Below, piece after piece: positions 35,211-45,023 of a DNA stretch of 64,000 nucleotides (the stretch's first letter is position 1; each line of letters opens with the position of its first letter). The DNA comes from Vitellaria paradoxa (lineage: Eukaryota > Streptophyta > Magnoliopsida > Ericales > Sapotaceae), in NCBI GenBank assembly GCA_019916065.1, contig CM034241.1, positions 21,839,541 through 21,903,540 of the forward strand. Direction: 5' to 3'. Both the position numbers and the translations under genes were made by a program. The notes under the pieces were generated by a model that made no database searches, had not been told where the DNA came from, and saw only the letters and a program-made list of their open reading frames with translations.

Positions 35211-36008
35211 TGTTAAGGCCAAAATTGTAAATTGGCAAATCCATGGTCAAAGATAGTGATTTATAATGTCTAAACTTATTGTAGGCTAAGACACTACAGT
35301 TTCAAGTCAAGTAGAAGTGTGAAGGCCTTAGGAAAACTGTGTTTGCATAATATTGGAAGTCTGGAAGAAACCAAATAGAGCCAGAATAGAATAACGCAGA
35401 AAGACTACAAGATGGCCGATGGTATTCGCAGGATAAAGCCGAGAGCTAAATTTAGAGTTTTGGCCGTACGGGAAGCCCGCGAGTGCGCTCGTCCCGCGAG
35501 GTATGCTATTTCAACATATTTTACCTATTTTGAGCCCTAGCCATCTCAGCTTGTCTATATATACCTTATGGGCGTCTTCAGGGCCAGGAGCAGAGAGAAT
35601 ACACATGTGATTGGAAGCTTATAAGTTCAATTATTCTCTCAATTACTTAGCCAACATGTTTTGTGTTCAATCTGAAGGAGTTCGAGTTTGAGGTTTGTGA
35701 AAGCTGTGGATTCAGCACGCTGAGGATTCAGCAAAGTTATTGAGGAGTCAGTATCGTGCATTCGAGGAGTCAAAGGGCTTTCGCTAAAGGAGTTGGTGAA
35801 TCGAGGAGTTGAGCAAACGTCAACAGAGTATAGAGTCGAGGAGTCGATCTATCGAGTGGTTGAGTTTGTAACCAACATTTGATTTTAGTGAAAGTTTTGG
35901 CTGAGATTTTCCTTTGTGGGTTTCCTCGTTTTGTTTATCTCGCCTTCTGTTTATTTTGTGATTGTGATTGATTGATTGGGATCTTTACTAGCAAATTATA
36001 AATTTTCA
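35211..36008 (+). repeat. 5' LTR of the gag-only Copia element
   Basis: The 798-bp LTR begins TGTTAAGGCCAAAATTG and ends ATAAATTTTCA. It lacks a GC-rich stretch of about 20 bases near 35475 that is present in the 3' LTR (39615-39640, GGGATCCCCGCGGG). Confidence 0.92.
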
Positions 36009-36066
36009 ATTGGCATAAGAGCTAGTGCGTTTTTTAGAACAAAACGTAATCTTGGTATATTTGCTA

Positions 36067-37056
36067 ATGGATCCTCCTAGAGAAGGCGGTTTGAGTACTA
36101 GACCCTTGTGGTTTGATGGCACCAACTATGCCTATTGGAAGGTTCGAATGAGAGCGCACTTGATCTCATTGAATGTCAATGTTTGGCTATCCATAGAAAA
36201 ATGTTGGGTAAAACCAACTCATTCTATTGATAACGTAGCGGTAGAAAAAACTATACATATGTGGACCAGGGCAAAGCAGGAAAAGGTAGAATGGAACTAC
36301 AAAGCCCTGAGCTCTATTTTCTGTGTAGTCTCTGCCGATGAGTTTAGAAGAATTTCAAGTTGTGAGATTGCTAAGGAGGCTTGGAAAATTCTTGAATTGA
36401 CTCATGAAGGAAATTCCACAGTCAAGAAGTCCAAACTGCAAAAAATAACTTCTGAGTTTGAGAACTTGAAGATGTTTGAAGATGAATCCTTTGATAGCTT
36501 TTACGCAAAGCTTAGTGATATTGTTAACACCAGTTTCAACCTTGGAGAACAAATTCCCAGCCGAAAGATTGTAAGTAAGATTCTCCGATCCCTACCTATG
36601 TCCTTCCAAGCAAAAGTTACAGCTATTAAAGAGGCTAGGGATATTGATTCAATGTGCGTAGAAGATTTAGTTGGCTCCTTGCAGACTTATGAAGCCAACA
36701 TGATTAAACCAAAATCTAGAGGAGTTGCCCTAAAAACTATTAGAAAAGTTGAGTCCTCCTCAAGTGATGGTGAGTCAATCCCTACTCCTGAAGAAATTGC
36801 AATCTATACGAAGAAAATTAGGAAATTCTTCAAAAAGAAGGATAGCAAAGAAGGAAAGACAAAAAAGAATGAGAAAGTCAAAGTAGAGAAATCTTTAGAG
36901 AAGAAAAAGGAGAATAAGTCTAAAGGCGTGAAATGTTATGAGTGCCAAGGTTATGGTCACATAGCTCAAGACTGTGGAAATAAGAAGAGGAAGAAGAAGG
37001 TTCTTAATGCAACTCTTGATGATTCAGATGATCAGTCGAGTACCTCATCTTCTTAG
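36067..37056 (+). pseudogene. Copia gag, first part (UBN2-type domain and zinc knuckle)
   Basis: The likely start is the ATG at 36067 (MDPPREGG); the frame is open upstream to 36025 but that part lies in the leader. The N-terminal motif is LWFDGTNYAYWKVRMRAHL, followed by a UBN2-type gag domain (EFRRISSCEIAKEAW, then KILRSLPMSFQAKVTAI and EDLVGSLQTYEANM). A lysine-rich linker leads to a CCHC zinc knuckle CYECQGYGHIAQDC at about 36934-36975. The frame is open for 330 codons, then stops after an acidic Ser-rich tail. Coding continues in another frame at 37115, so the original protein was longer. Confidence 0.88.
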
Positions 37057-38077
37057 AAAGATTTTCCAAAGAATTACACTGCATTCATGGTTAGAGCAAG
37101 TACCCCACTCAAATTCAGTAGAGTCATCCTCCTCTACACATAAGGAAGAAGAATCCTTTGAAAGTGAAGTTGAAGAATATTCAGATAAGAAAGTAGACGT
37201 TGAAGAGGCGTATGAATAGCTATACCAAGACTGCCGAAAGCTCCACAAACGAAACGAAAAGTTGACTGTGAAGATTAAGATGCTAAAGAGGGAAAGAGAC
37301 AGTCTGAAGATTACCCTGGAGGAACTACAAACTGAGTTTGAAGCAATTGAAGCAAGCAAAAACTCTTAAGAGGAGTTGATAGTAGCACTTAAGACCAAGT
37401 TGGAACAAAGAGAAAAAGATATGAAATAGGCATATGGTAAGATGCAATCCATGCAGTCCAAGATGAATTCAGCTTCCTCCAAACTAGATGACATACTGGC
37501 AATTCAAAGAAGTTCAAAAGATAAAAGTGGACTTGGATATACTGGAAAGAAGAAGACTACAAAAGATGGATCTACAAGCAGTCAAAAGAACAAGGTAATC
37601 AAGATCCAACCTCTAAAGTCTGCTACATTCAAGGATGAGAGATCATCTGCTCAACCATTCAAGCACTTGAAAGGTAAACAGCCTATACAAAATTCTCAGA
37701 AATATAAAGGTACGCCCCCTAACTTGCAATGTAAGTTTGTTCCTATATGTTTTCATTGTGGTATACCTGGTTACATAAGACCACATTGTCGCAAATTATA
37801 TGGGCTTCTCCTATCCTATGTTGACACGAGCAATTCTTTGAGATCTAATTTTCAAGTGTCAAATAGGTTTAATCCATTAAGGTTTCAAAAGTCATATCTT
37901 GATTCTAGACCTTACATGACTTGGTCAGTGAGGAATAACATAAAGAAAAATTTTTTAAAACCCATTGGTTCAAAACCCAACAATCCTAAGACTCAAAAAG
38001 CTTTTCCAAAAATAAGAACTGTTTGGGTTAGGAATAGTGATCTCTATGTCACCCACACCCCTAAGAGTGTTGAATGA
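37057..38077 (+). pseudogene. Copia gag, second part (coiled coil and second zinc knuckle)
   Basis: This continues the same polyprotein after a frameshift near 37115. The segment to 37440 is a coiled-coil-like stretch (RNEKLTVKIKMLKRERDSLK) broken by stops at 37217, 37367 and 37427. The open frame 37442-38077 has QSKMNSASSKLDDILAIQRS, KSGLGYTGKKK, and a second CCHC box CFHCGIPGYIRPHC (about 37747-37790). It ends with TVWVRNSDLY, the sequence that normally lies just before the protease in this gag type. The complete absence of pol after it defines the element as gag-only. Confidence 0.85.
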
Positions 38078-39344
38078 GTGAACCTTAACATGTAGAGGCA
38101 AATTTTTTTTCATGAACTAGGCCATGCGTCATTGTTATATGCTTACCTAGTTCTATGAATTCATGTAGATTAGATACTTTTTATTTTATTTTATTTTTTT
38201 GTGCAATATTGTTCTTTGTGATATTCTTATATGTTCTATTACTTCATTCACACTTCAAAAATCACAGGATTAAAATTGTTGATCTACATAGTGGTCATAA
38301 ATTTGAATTGCTTGATGAACCTGAATCCTATGTTTTGTTGTTCCTTGTCATAATAGTAGTGTGTCGAATTGTAATTGCACGAAGTTTAGTACATCATGAG
38401 AAAATTTTTTCCACTACTCAATTGGTTTAATAAATTCTCCTTCTCGGACTATTGGTTGTTCTTGAGTTTACATAAAAAAAAAAAAAATCAAATATCACTT
38501 GGAAAGGGCTACCAATGGGATAGAGTACAGCTAGCCTATTGATGTACTAGCCTATTGACGTGCGGGTTATCAAAATAACCACCATTTGGGTTTAACGATA
38601 TAGGAAGAAGGCTACCTACCCATAAGTGTGTGAAAGCCGCCAAGTAAAAATAAAAATAAAAATAAATTTGGTGGATGTCTATTCAATAGATACATATTTT
38701 GGTGTTTAGTTGAAAACAATGAATTGAGGAGAAACTTGTCAAAGAGCTAACACTGCATATCTTAATTTAATTCAAAGTCCAAAAGGAGCAATTTTAAAAT
38801 TCATGTGAGTAAGTGAAGAGTATCAATCATGTTGCACTTAAACTTTATTTCACAAACCGCACAGGCATTTGACCATTGGTATGACATGTGTGAACAACTC
38901 ATGACATAAATAGTACGGTGATTCTTAGAATTCTTATTTGTTACTATTTATGTATGGTCAAAATTTTGAAACTGTGTTTCTTTTTGTGCTTGGGAAAATA
39001 GAACTTGGAATTAATCAATCAAAAATACACGTTATACCTTATTTTTTGTCAATTCATGTCAAAAAAGGGGGAGATATAGTTAAAGGGGAGAATGCTTGAA
39101 AATAATTTTGTTAATTAAGGGGGAGAATATTTTGTGTCATTTTTTTGTTAATGTTTTATTTAAATTCTTAATTATTTATTTATTCCACATGATGCCGTGA
39201 TCGTTTTGTTTAATTATGCAAAAAACAGGTTATCAGTTAGGATATGTTGATAAATGGAAATATTACTGAGGCCTTAATCAAGGATGAGCTTTCTTGTAAT
39301 ATTATGTTTTTAAGTTTTGACATGGAATTGCCAAAGGTAGAGAT
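38078..39344 (+). other. Non-coding 3' part of the gag-only Copia element with several purine tracts
   Basis: This 1.27-kb region replaces pol. It contains one 91-codon frame (38155-38430) with two hydrophobic stretches and no known family, a poly-A run (38473-38486), and three polypurine-tract-like runs: AAAAAAGGGGGAGATA (39061), AAAGGGGAGAA (39081) and AAGGGGGAGAA (39118). The true tract for the 3' LTR is probably AAAGGTAGAGAT at 39333-39344. Confidence 0.6.
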
Positions 39345-40174
39345 TGCTAAGGCTAAAATTGTAAATTGGCAAATCCATGGTCAAAGATAGTGGTTTATAA
39401 TGTCTAGACTTAGTGTAGGCTAAGACACTACAGTCTTGAGTCAAGTAGAAGTGTGAAGGCCTTAGAAAAGCTGTGTTTGCATAATATTGGAAGTCTGGAA
39501 GAAGCCAAACAGAGCCAGAATAGAATAACGCAAGAAGACTGCAGGATGGCCGCTGGTACTCGTAGGATAAAGCTGAGAGCTGAATTTAGAGTTTTGGCCA
39601 TGCGAGAAGCCCACTTTAATTTGCGGGATCCCCGCGGGAAGGCTATGGGTGCGCTTTTCTCGCAAGGTATGCTATTTCAGCCTATTTTTCCTATTTCGAG
39701 CCCTAGCCACCTCAACTTGTCTATATATACCTTCTGGTCATCTTCAGGGCCAGGAGCAGAGAGAATACATATGAGATTTTAAGCTTAAAAGTTCAATTAT
39801 TCTCTCCATTACTTAGCCAACATATTTCATGTTCAATCCGAAGGAGTTCGAGTTTGAGGTTTGTGAATGCTGTGGATTCAACACGCTGAGGATTTAGTAA
39901 AGCTACTGAGGAGTCAGTATCATGCCTTCGAGGAGTTGAAGGGCTTTCGCTAAAGGAGTTGGTGAATCGAGGAGTTGAGCAAACGTCAACAGAGTATAAA
40001 GTCGAGGAGTCGATCTATTGAGTGGTTGAGTTTGTAACCAACATTTGATTTTAGTGAAAGTTCTGGCTGAGGTTTCCCTTTGTGGGTTTCCTTATTTTGT
40101 TTATCTCGCTTTCTGTATATTTTGTGATTGTGATTAATTGATTGGGATCTTTACCAACAAATTACGAATTTTTA
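39345..40174 (+). repeat. 3' LTR of the gag-only Copia element
   Basis: The 830-bp LTR begins TGCTAAGGCTAAAATTG and ends ACGAATTTTTA, followed by the TTTTT duplication. It aligns with the 5' LTR with a moderate number of substitutions and one GC-rich insertion of about 20 bases. Confidence 0.92.
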
Positions 40175-40378
40175 TTTTTATTTTCCAAAACCAATATACT
40201 TAATATTATTCAAATTTCTAAACCTCATTGCATTTTGGATTAGTGAATTTTTACAACCTAGAAACTAAAACTTAGGTTCCCTGTGGATACGACCTCAGTC
40301 TTACCGAGTTAAAACTACACCTCACACCCTTGCACTTGAGGGTTAGTTTAGACGCAATATTTGGACGTGGTCAATTCC

Positions 40379-40952
40379 CTTATGAGAAAAGAAGTAGTTC
40401 TAGTTCGGGATCAGGTTTAGGTTCATCAAGTGGTTTGCAGTGACAACAGTTTTAGTCTCTTCAGAGGGGAGGATTTCAAGATCACTTTGGGTAGAGATTG
40501 TGTTACAGTTATAATCAACCTGGGGAGATCATACAGGGGAATGTTGAGCCAGTGTCCAACCAATTAGTTTTTATCGAACGCAGTAGTACCCACTAAGGCC
40601 TGAACCATCTATACAGCAATAGCCTATACAATAGGTTCAGTAATTCTAGCAGCCGCCTGGTGGTGGCAATGGCCAGCGAGGGAAGAGTAGAGGTGATGGC
40701 AGCTCGGTGAGTTAGAGGATTCAGGGGTATGCCTATGCACTTGCATAGCGAGATAAGACTCTAGATACTTCTGTCATATGCGGTACATTTCTTTTTTTTT
40801 TTTAGCACTTGGGTGCATGTTTTATTTGATACCGGCGCATAACATTCATTTATTTTGTCTGCTTGTGTGAAGACTTTAGGTTTGACACCCAAGAGGCTGG
40901 AGGAGCCTATGTTTGTAGATTTTCCAATAGTTAGCAGTTCTTCAATGTATTG
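40379..40952 (+). pseudogene. Chromovirus gag end and protease start
   Basis: After the Athila-type insertion the chromovirus resumes with Ser- and Gly-rich gag C-terminal coding (about 40385-40700), with several stops and no recognisable zinc knuckle. The protease begins about 40790; its catalytic LFDTGA is readable at about 40828, followed by a stop where threonine or glutamine is expected, then HSFILSACVKTLGL. The gene is cut at 40952 by an Athila-type solo LTR and resumes at 42547. Confidence 0.75.
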
Positions 40953-42541
40953 TGATTACACTTGAAAAGTGTAATCACAAACTCCTTATTTTTACACTTA
41001 ATGAATGCATTTGAATAATTAAATTCGAAGTCTTAACGCTATTTTGTTACTTATGCTCTTACCTTCTTAATTGTAGGGGACAAGACAAGGAGATCGAAGT
41101 TTATGGCTATGAGAATGGCTTGGAGGACGAAGGGGGAAGTTGTGGTTTAGACCTTATCTTGGATGGCCCAGACTAGCCCAAAGACCCAGAATGAAGAAGG
41201 AAGAGAAGCAGAATAGTGGACATTTTGTGGTCCAGACCCCCTAGCCAACCGTTCGGACCACAGAGAGCTTGTTCAACAAGTTTTTGGGGAGATAACCATT
41301 CTATGGTCCGAACCACTCCAAAGACGGTCCGGACCACAGTGTCTAAGAAGGCACGGGCGTGATTCCTATGTTTAGGGTTTCTTTCCAATCTTTATAAAAG
41401 GGTTTTGTTTTACAGCCGTAGGGGTAACTTCTTTTTCATATTTTCACATACTTTGATAGCTTTAGATTCGTTTGGAGAGTGTTTTTAAAGTGTTTTTACT
41501 TTCGTTCATTGTTCATAGAGACATTTGGAGCTGGGCTTTTCATTGTTGTTGTTATCTTTCATTACTTTCTTTCAGAACACATTACATTGTAAGTTGATTT
41601 CATTTCATTCTTTAATAACATGTTTTGTTCGTTTCAATCGGTGGATATATTTATTGTATGCGTTGTGATTGCTTTCGTTTCATTTAAAATGATGCTAGTT
41701 TAAAAAGCCTAGTTCTTGATTCAACGAATTAAGGAAGGGTAGTTCACGTAAGCGCACTATGGGATGTTCGTAGACCCTTCGCATGGGTTACGAAACCTCA
41801 TGCGTAAGGCTCTACCAATCTAAACCTGTTTTAGCTTGTTTCAAAAACATTCAAACATGAAAATCCTTAACCATATTCGCTAAAATCACTAGTATGGGTT
41901 TTCGACTATAATTGCTTAAATAATTTTTGGGACAAATTTAAAATAGGAGTTTGAGTTCTTTTCTGATTTCATTTGTTCGAAAAACCTTCAAAAATAAAAG
42001 TTTTTAACCATATTCATTTGAAATCACTGGTACTAACTTTTGATTAAAACCTTCTCAATACTTTTCAAACTAAACCCTAAGTTAGAATTGAACCTAAAAC
42101 ATCCCATGGTGAAGGAGTGAACTACCTAGACTTGAAAGTTGAATTAAGAACCTTTTTCATATTGATTTCGCAATTTAAGTTAATTTTCGCTTTAAGTAAC
42201 TTGCTTTGAAATTTAGAGTAGCATTTTAAAAATTTTAGTTGAATTCCTTGAATTTTATATTTAACTCATTAGGAACCTGAAACACAACTTTAAATTGCTA
42301 AACTCCTTCAGTAGTGTTAGTTTGAATGCTTTAAGTTGAATTTTAATTTTGCAAAACTTTAGGATCTAATCTAAATTGAATTTCAGACTTGCTTGCACTT
42401 AAGTTTTGAATTTCCTTTACAACCTAGAGACTGAATAACATAGGCTCCCTGTGAATTTGACTTCGGACTCACCGAGTTTAAAACTATGACTACTCTCTTG
42501 CACTTGAGAGGTAGAACCCAAACACATTTTAGGGTCGATCG
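40953..42541 (+). repeat. Solo LTR of an Athila-type element, in chromovirus protease
   Basis: The 1,589-bp unit starts TGATTACACTTGAAAAGTG and is flanked by TATTG (40948-40952 and 42542-42546). It ends AGGGTCGATCG instead of the usual GGTCA, so its 3' edge is changed. The body aligns loosely with the LTRs of the other two Athila-type elements, including the ATTCAACGAATTAAGGAAGGG segment and the final GACTTCGGACTCACCGAGTT segment. It has three GTCCGGAC-type modules (41143-41343). No internal region is present. Confidence 0.85.
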
Positions 42542-42546
42542 TATTG

Positions 42547-44165
42547 GATCTATGAGGATTGTGTTTTACAATTGGGTGATGTCCAATTGTGGATTGACTT
42601 GAGGGTTTTGAAGATGAAAGAGTTTGATGTGATTTTGGAGATGGATTGGCTGTCAATTTATCGGGTGATGATAGATTGTCACCATAAGTTAGTGACGGCT
42701 ATTCTACTCGGTGGTACTATGGTTAAGATTGGGGTAAGGCAAGAGTAGTTTTGCTTTCTCCATTGTGTGCATGGTAAAGTTTTCTAGTTTATTAGCTTGT
42801 TTGAGATTGAATGAGAAATACTCCAAACACTTTCTCTCAAGAGTTGTTTATGAGTATGAAAATGTATTTCCTAAGGAATTTTGTGAGTTACCTCTTTAGA
42901 GGGAGTTTGAATTTTGTATAGATCTTGTGCCAAGCGTTTCTCTTGTTTCTGTGGCACCATACCATATAGCACTAGTAGAGTTGAAAGAATTGAAGGTTTA
43001 GTTAAACGATTTGTACAGTTGAGATTTTATTCAACCTAGTACATTGCAGTGGGCAGCATCAGCAGTTTTTGTAAAGAAGAATGATAAGACCTTGAGGCTT
43101 TGTGTTAATTATTGGTCGTTGAATTCAATGACTATTAAGAATAAATATCCGTTGCCGATGATGGATGATTTATTCAAACCAGTTGCGGGGATTAGCTTGT
43201 TTTTCTAAGATTGACCTTCATTCAGGTTATCACCAATTGAGGATTCGGGAGAAAGATATTCCTAAGACGGCATTTTGTACCTAGTATGGTAATTTTGAAC
43301 TTGTGGTTATGCCATTTGGGTTAACGAATGCTCAAGCGGTGTTCATGGATTTGATGAATAGGATTCTCTGACCATGCCTAGATTGGTTTGTGGTGGTGTT
43401 CATTGATGATATTTTGATTTATTCTCGTGATGAGTATGAGCACGAGCAACATTTGAGGACAATTTTGTAAACACTTAGGGATCATAAGTTGTATGCCAAG
43501 GCTAGGAAATCCGAGTTTTGGTCAAGGATTATAGTGGATCCTTCTAAGGTTTCAGTTGTGTTAGATTGGGCACGGCCGAGATCTGCTTTTGAAGTTCAGA
43601 GTTTCTTGGGTTTGGCTGGTTATTATCGTCGTTTCATCTAAGATTTCTCTCGGTTAGCTGGTCCATTGACTCAGTTGACTTGGAAAGGAGTTAGATTCGA
43701 ATTAGATGATGCTTGTGAGAATGCTTTTAATGAATTGAAGTGGAGATTAACTAAGGCTCTAGTATTGATTATACTTGAACATGGAATGGGATATTCAGTG
43801 TATTGTGATGCTTCACACGAAGGTTTGGAACGTGTCTTGATGTAGAATGATCGAGTAGTGGCGTATGGGTCTAGGTAGTTGAAGCCACATGAGAGGAATT
43901 ACCCTACGTATGACTTAGAGTTGGCTGCGGTGGTTTTTGCTCTAAAGACCTGGTGGCATTATCTATATGGTGAGAGATTTAATATTTATTCAGATCACAA
44001 GAGCTTAAAGTATTTATTTACTCAACGTGATTTTAATATGATTCAGAGAAGGTGGATGGAATACTTGGAGGATTATGATTTTGATCTTCAGTATCATCCA
44101 GGTAAGGCTAATGTGGTGGTTGATGCTTAGAGTAGGAAGTCACAGAGTTTAACGTCCATGATAAT
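42547..44165 (+). pseudogene. Chromovirus protease end, reverse transcriptase and RNase H, decayed
   Basis: Frames after 42547 complete the protease (the FDVILxMDWLSxYR-like segment near 42620 is frame-broken). RT motifs follow: SAVFVKKNDKTLRLCVNYWS (about 43058), [25 protein letters not shown] (about 43210, after a frameshift), MPFGLTNAQAVF (about 43308), and the catalytic FIDDILIYS at about 43400. [12 protein letters not shown] and the RNase H part (YCDASHEGLERVLM, then [19 protein letters not shown] at about 43895) end with [14 protein letters not shown]. Stops are frequent. The catalytic DD pair is preserved. Confidence 0.87.
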
Positions 44166-44268
44166 TCATTCTTAGTGGCATTTTCAAGAAGATGTTGGTG
44201 ATTTAGAATTTTGGTAGGACGATGATGATGAGGATGGCACCACTTACTTTAGTTTGAATTGTTTGTAA

Positions 44269-45023
44269 ATGGTACCTATGTTGTTGACACGGGTCATTGA
44301 GGCTCAACAGAATGATCAATATTGTCAGAGCATGAGGTATTATTTTTTTTCAGGACAGGTAGCTAAAGGTTGGAGTTTATCCGCGGAAGAGTATTTGAAA
44401 TTTAGAGGTAAGATTTTTGTGCCTAACATAGATGGAATTAGGCAAAAGGTACACCTGGAATTTCATCACTCGAGGTTTGCAGTACATGCTGGAGGAACTA
44501 AAATGTATAAAGACTTGAGATGTCAATATTGGTGGAGTGGTATGAAACGTGATGTGGCAGAATTTGTGTCTCATTACCTAACCTGTCAACAAGTGAAGGC
44601 CGAACACCAAAGACTAACTGGTTTGTTACAACTATTGCTAGTGGCACAGTGGACGTGGAGCATATAACTATGGATTTTGTGACGGGTTTGTCGAAGACTC
44701 AAAAGAGGCATAATGCTATTTGGGTGATTGTGGACCGATTGACTAAATCAACTAATTTTCTACCTGTTTGGAATAAAGATTCTATGAAGGAGCGGTGTCA
44801 GCTCTACATTTGTGAGATTATTCGGTTACATGATACACCTTTGTTGATTATGTCAGATCGAGACCCAGTGTTTATAGCACAGTTTTAGCAGAGTTTGTAA
44901 GAGGCACTGGGGGACTCAATTACATTTTAGTATAGCTTTTCATCGGTAGACAGACAGGCAGTGAAAGCAGACTATTCAAATTTTAGAGGATATGTTCAAG
45001 TCCTATGAGTTGACTTTAGGAGG
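44269..45023 (+). pseudogene. Chromovirus integrase, first part
   Basis: The zinc-binding domain lies in EFHHSRFAVHAGGTKMYKDL and YLTCQQVKAEHQRL (44457-44620). The catalytic core begins ITMDFVTGLSKTQKRHNAIW (about 44667, first Asp), followed by VIVDRLTKSTNFLPV, and SDRDPVFIAQF (about 44850, second Asp). After a stop the sequence degrades and is cut at 45023 by the minus-strand Copia element; the GGAGG duplication marks the break. The rest lies at 49962-50300. Confidence 0.85.

Larger units (their letters stand above)
35211..40174 (+). mobile_element. Gag-only Copia retrotransposon (non-autonomous), 4.96 kb
   Basis: The 5' LTR is 35211-36008 and the 3' LTR 39345-40174; both match the solo LTR at 2332. 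The target duplication is TTTTT (35206-35210 and 40175-40179). A degenerate methionine-type primer site TTGGCATAAGAGC follows the 5' LTR, and AAAGGTAGAGAT precedes the 3' LTR. The internal region encodes only a SIRE/Tork-like gag with two zinc knuckles. The coding stops just where protease would begin (KIRTVWVRNSDLYVTHT), and no RT or integrase motif follows. Such elements are known as terminal-repeat retrotransposons with a gag domain, and need enzymes from relatives. Confidence 0.93.
20943..40373 (+). mobile_element. Athila-type Ty3/Gypsy retrotransposon inserted in chromovirus gag
   Basis: The insertion is bounded by the direct repeat ATTCC (20938-20942 and 40374-40378). The 5' LTR is 20943-22412. 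The 3' LTR begins at about 33943, is interrupted by a Copia element (35211-40174), and ends GGACGTGGTCA at 40373. The leader carries the tRNA-Asp-type primer site typical of Athila. Protein remnants in order are Athila gag with a zinc knuckle, protease, RT, RNase H, integrase, then a third ORF region related to the putative plant transposon protein domain. A separate inverted-repeat element lies at about 28261-29336. All genes have several stops. Without the insertions the element would be about 13.4 kb, in the normal Athila range. Confidence 0.93.
33943..40373 (+). repeat. 3' LTR of the Athila-type element, interrupted by a Copia element
   Basis: LTR sequence runs from 33943 to 35210 and from 40180 to 40373. 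It aligns with the 5' LTR (20943-22412). The first 14 or so bases, including the TG start, are missing: the polypurine run leads straight into GAAAAGTGTAATCAC. The Copia element 35211-40174 with its TTTTT duplication sits in an AATTGTTTTTATTTTC site that is uninterrupted in the 5' LTR. Confidence 0.9.

Noticed and set aside
41173..41388. Minus-strand frame in the Athila solo LTR
   Set aside because: It covers the palindromic GTCCGGAC-type units, and no related LTR keeps it open.
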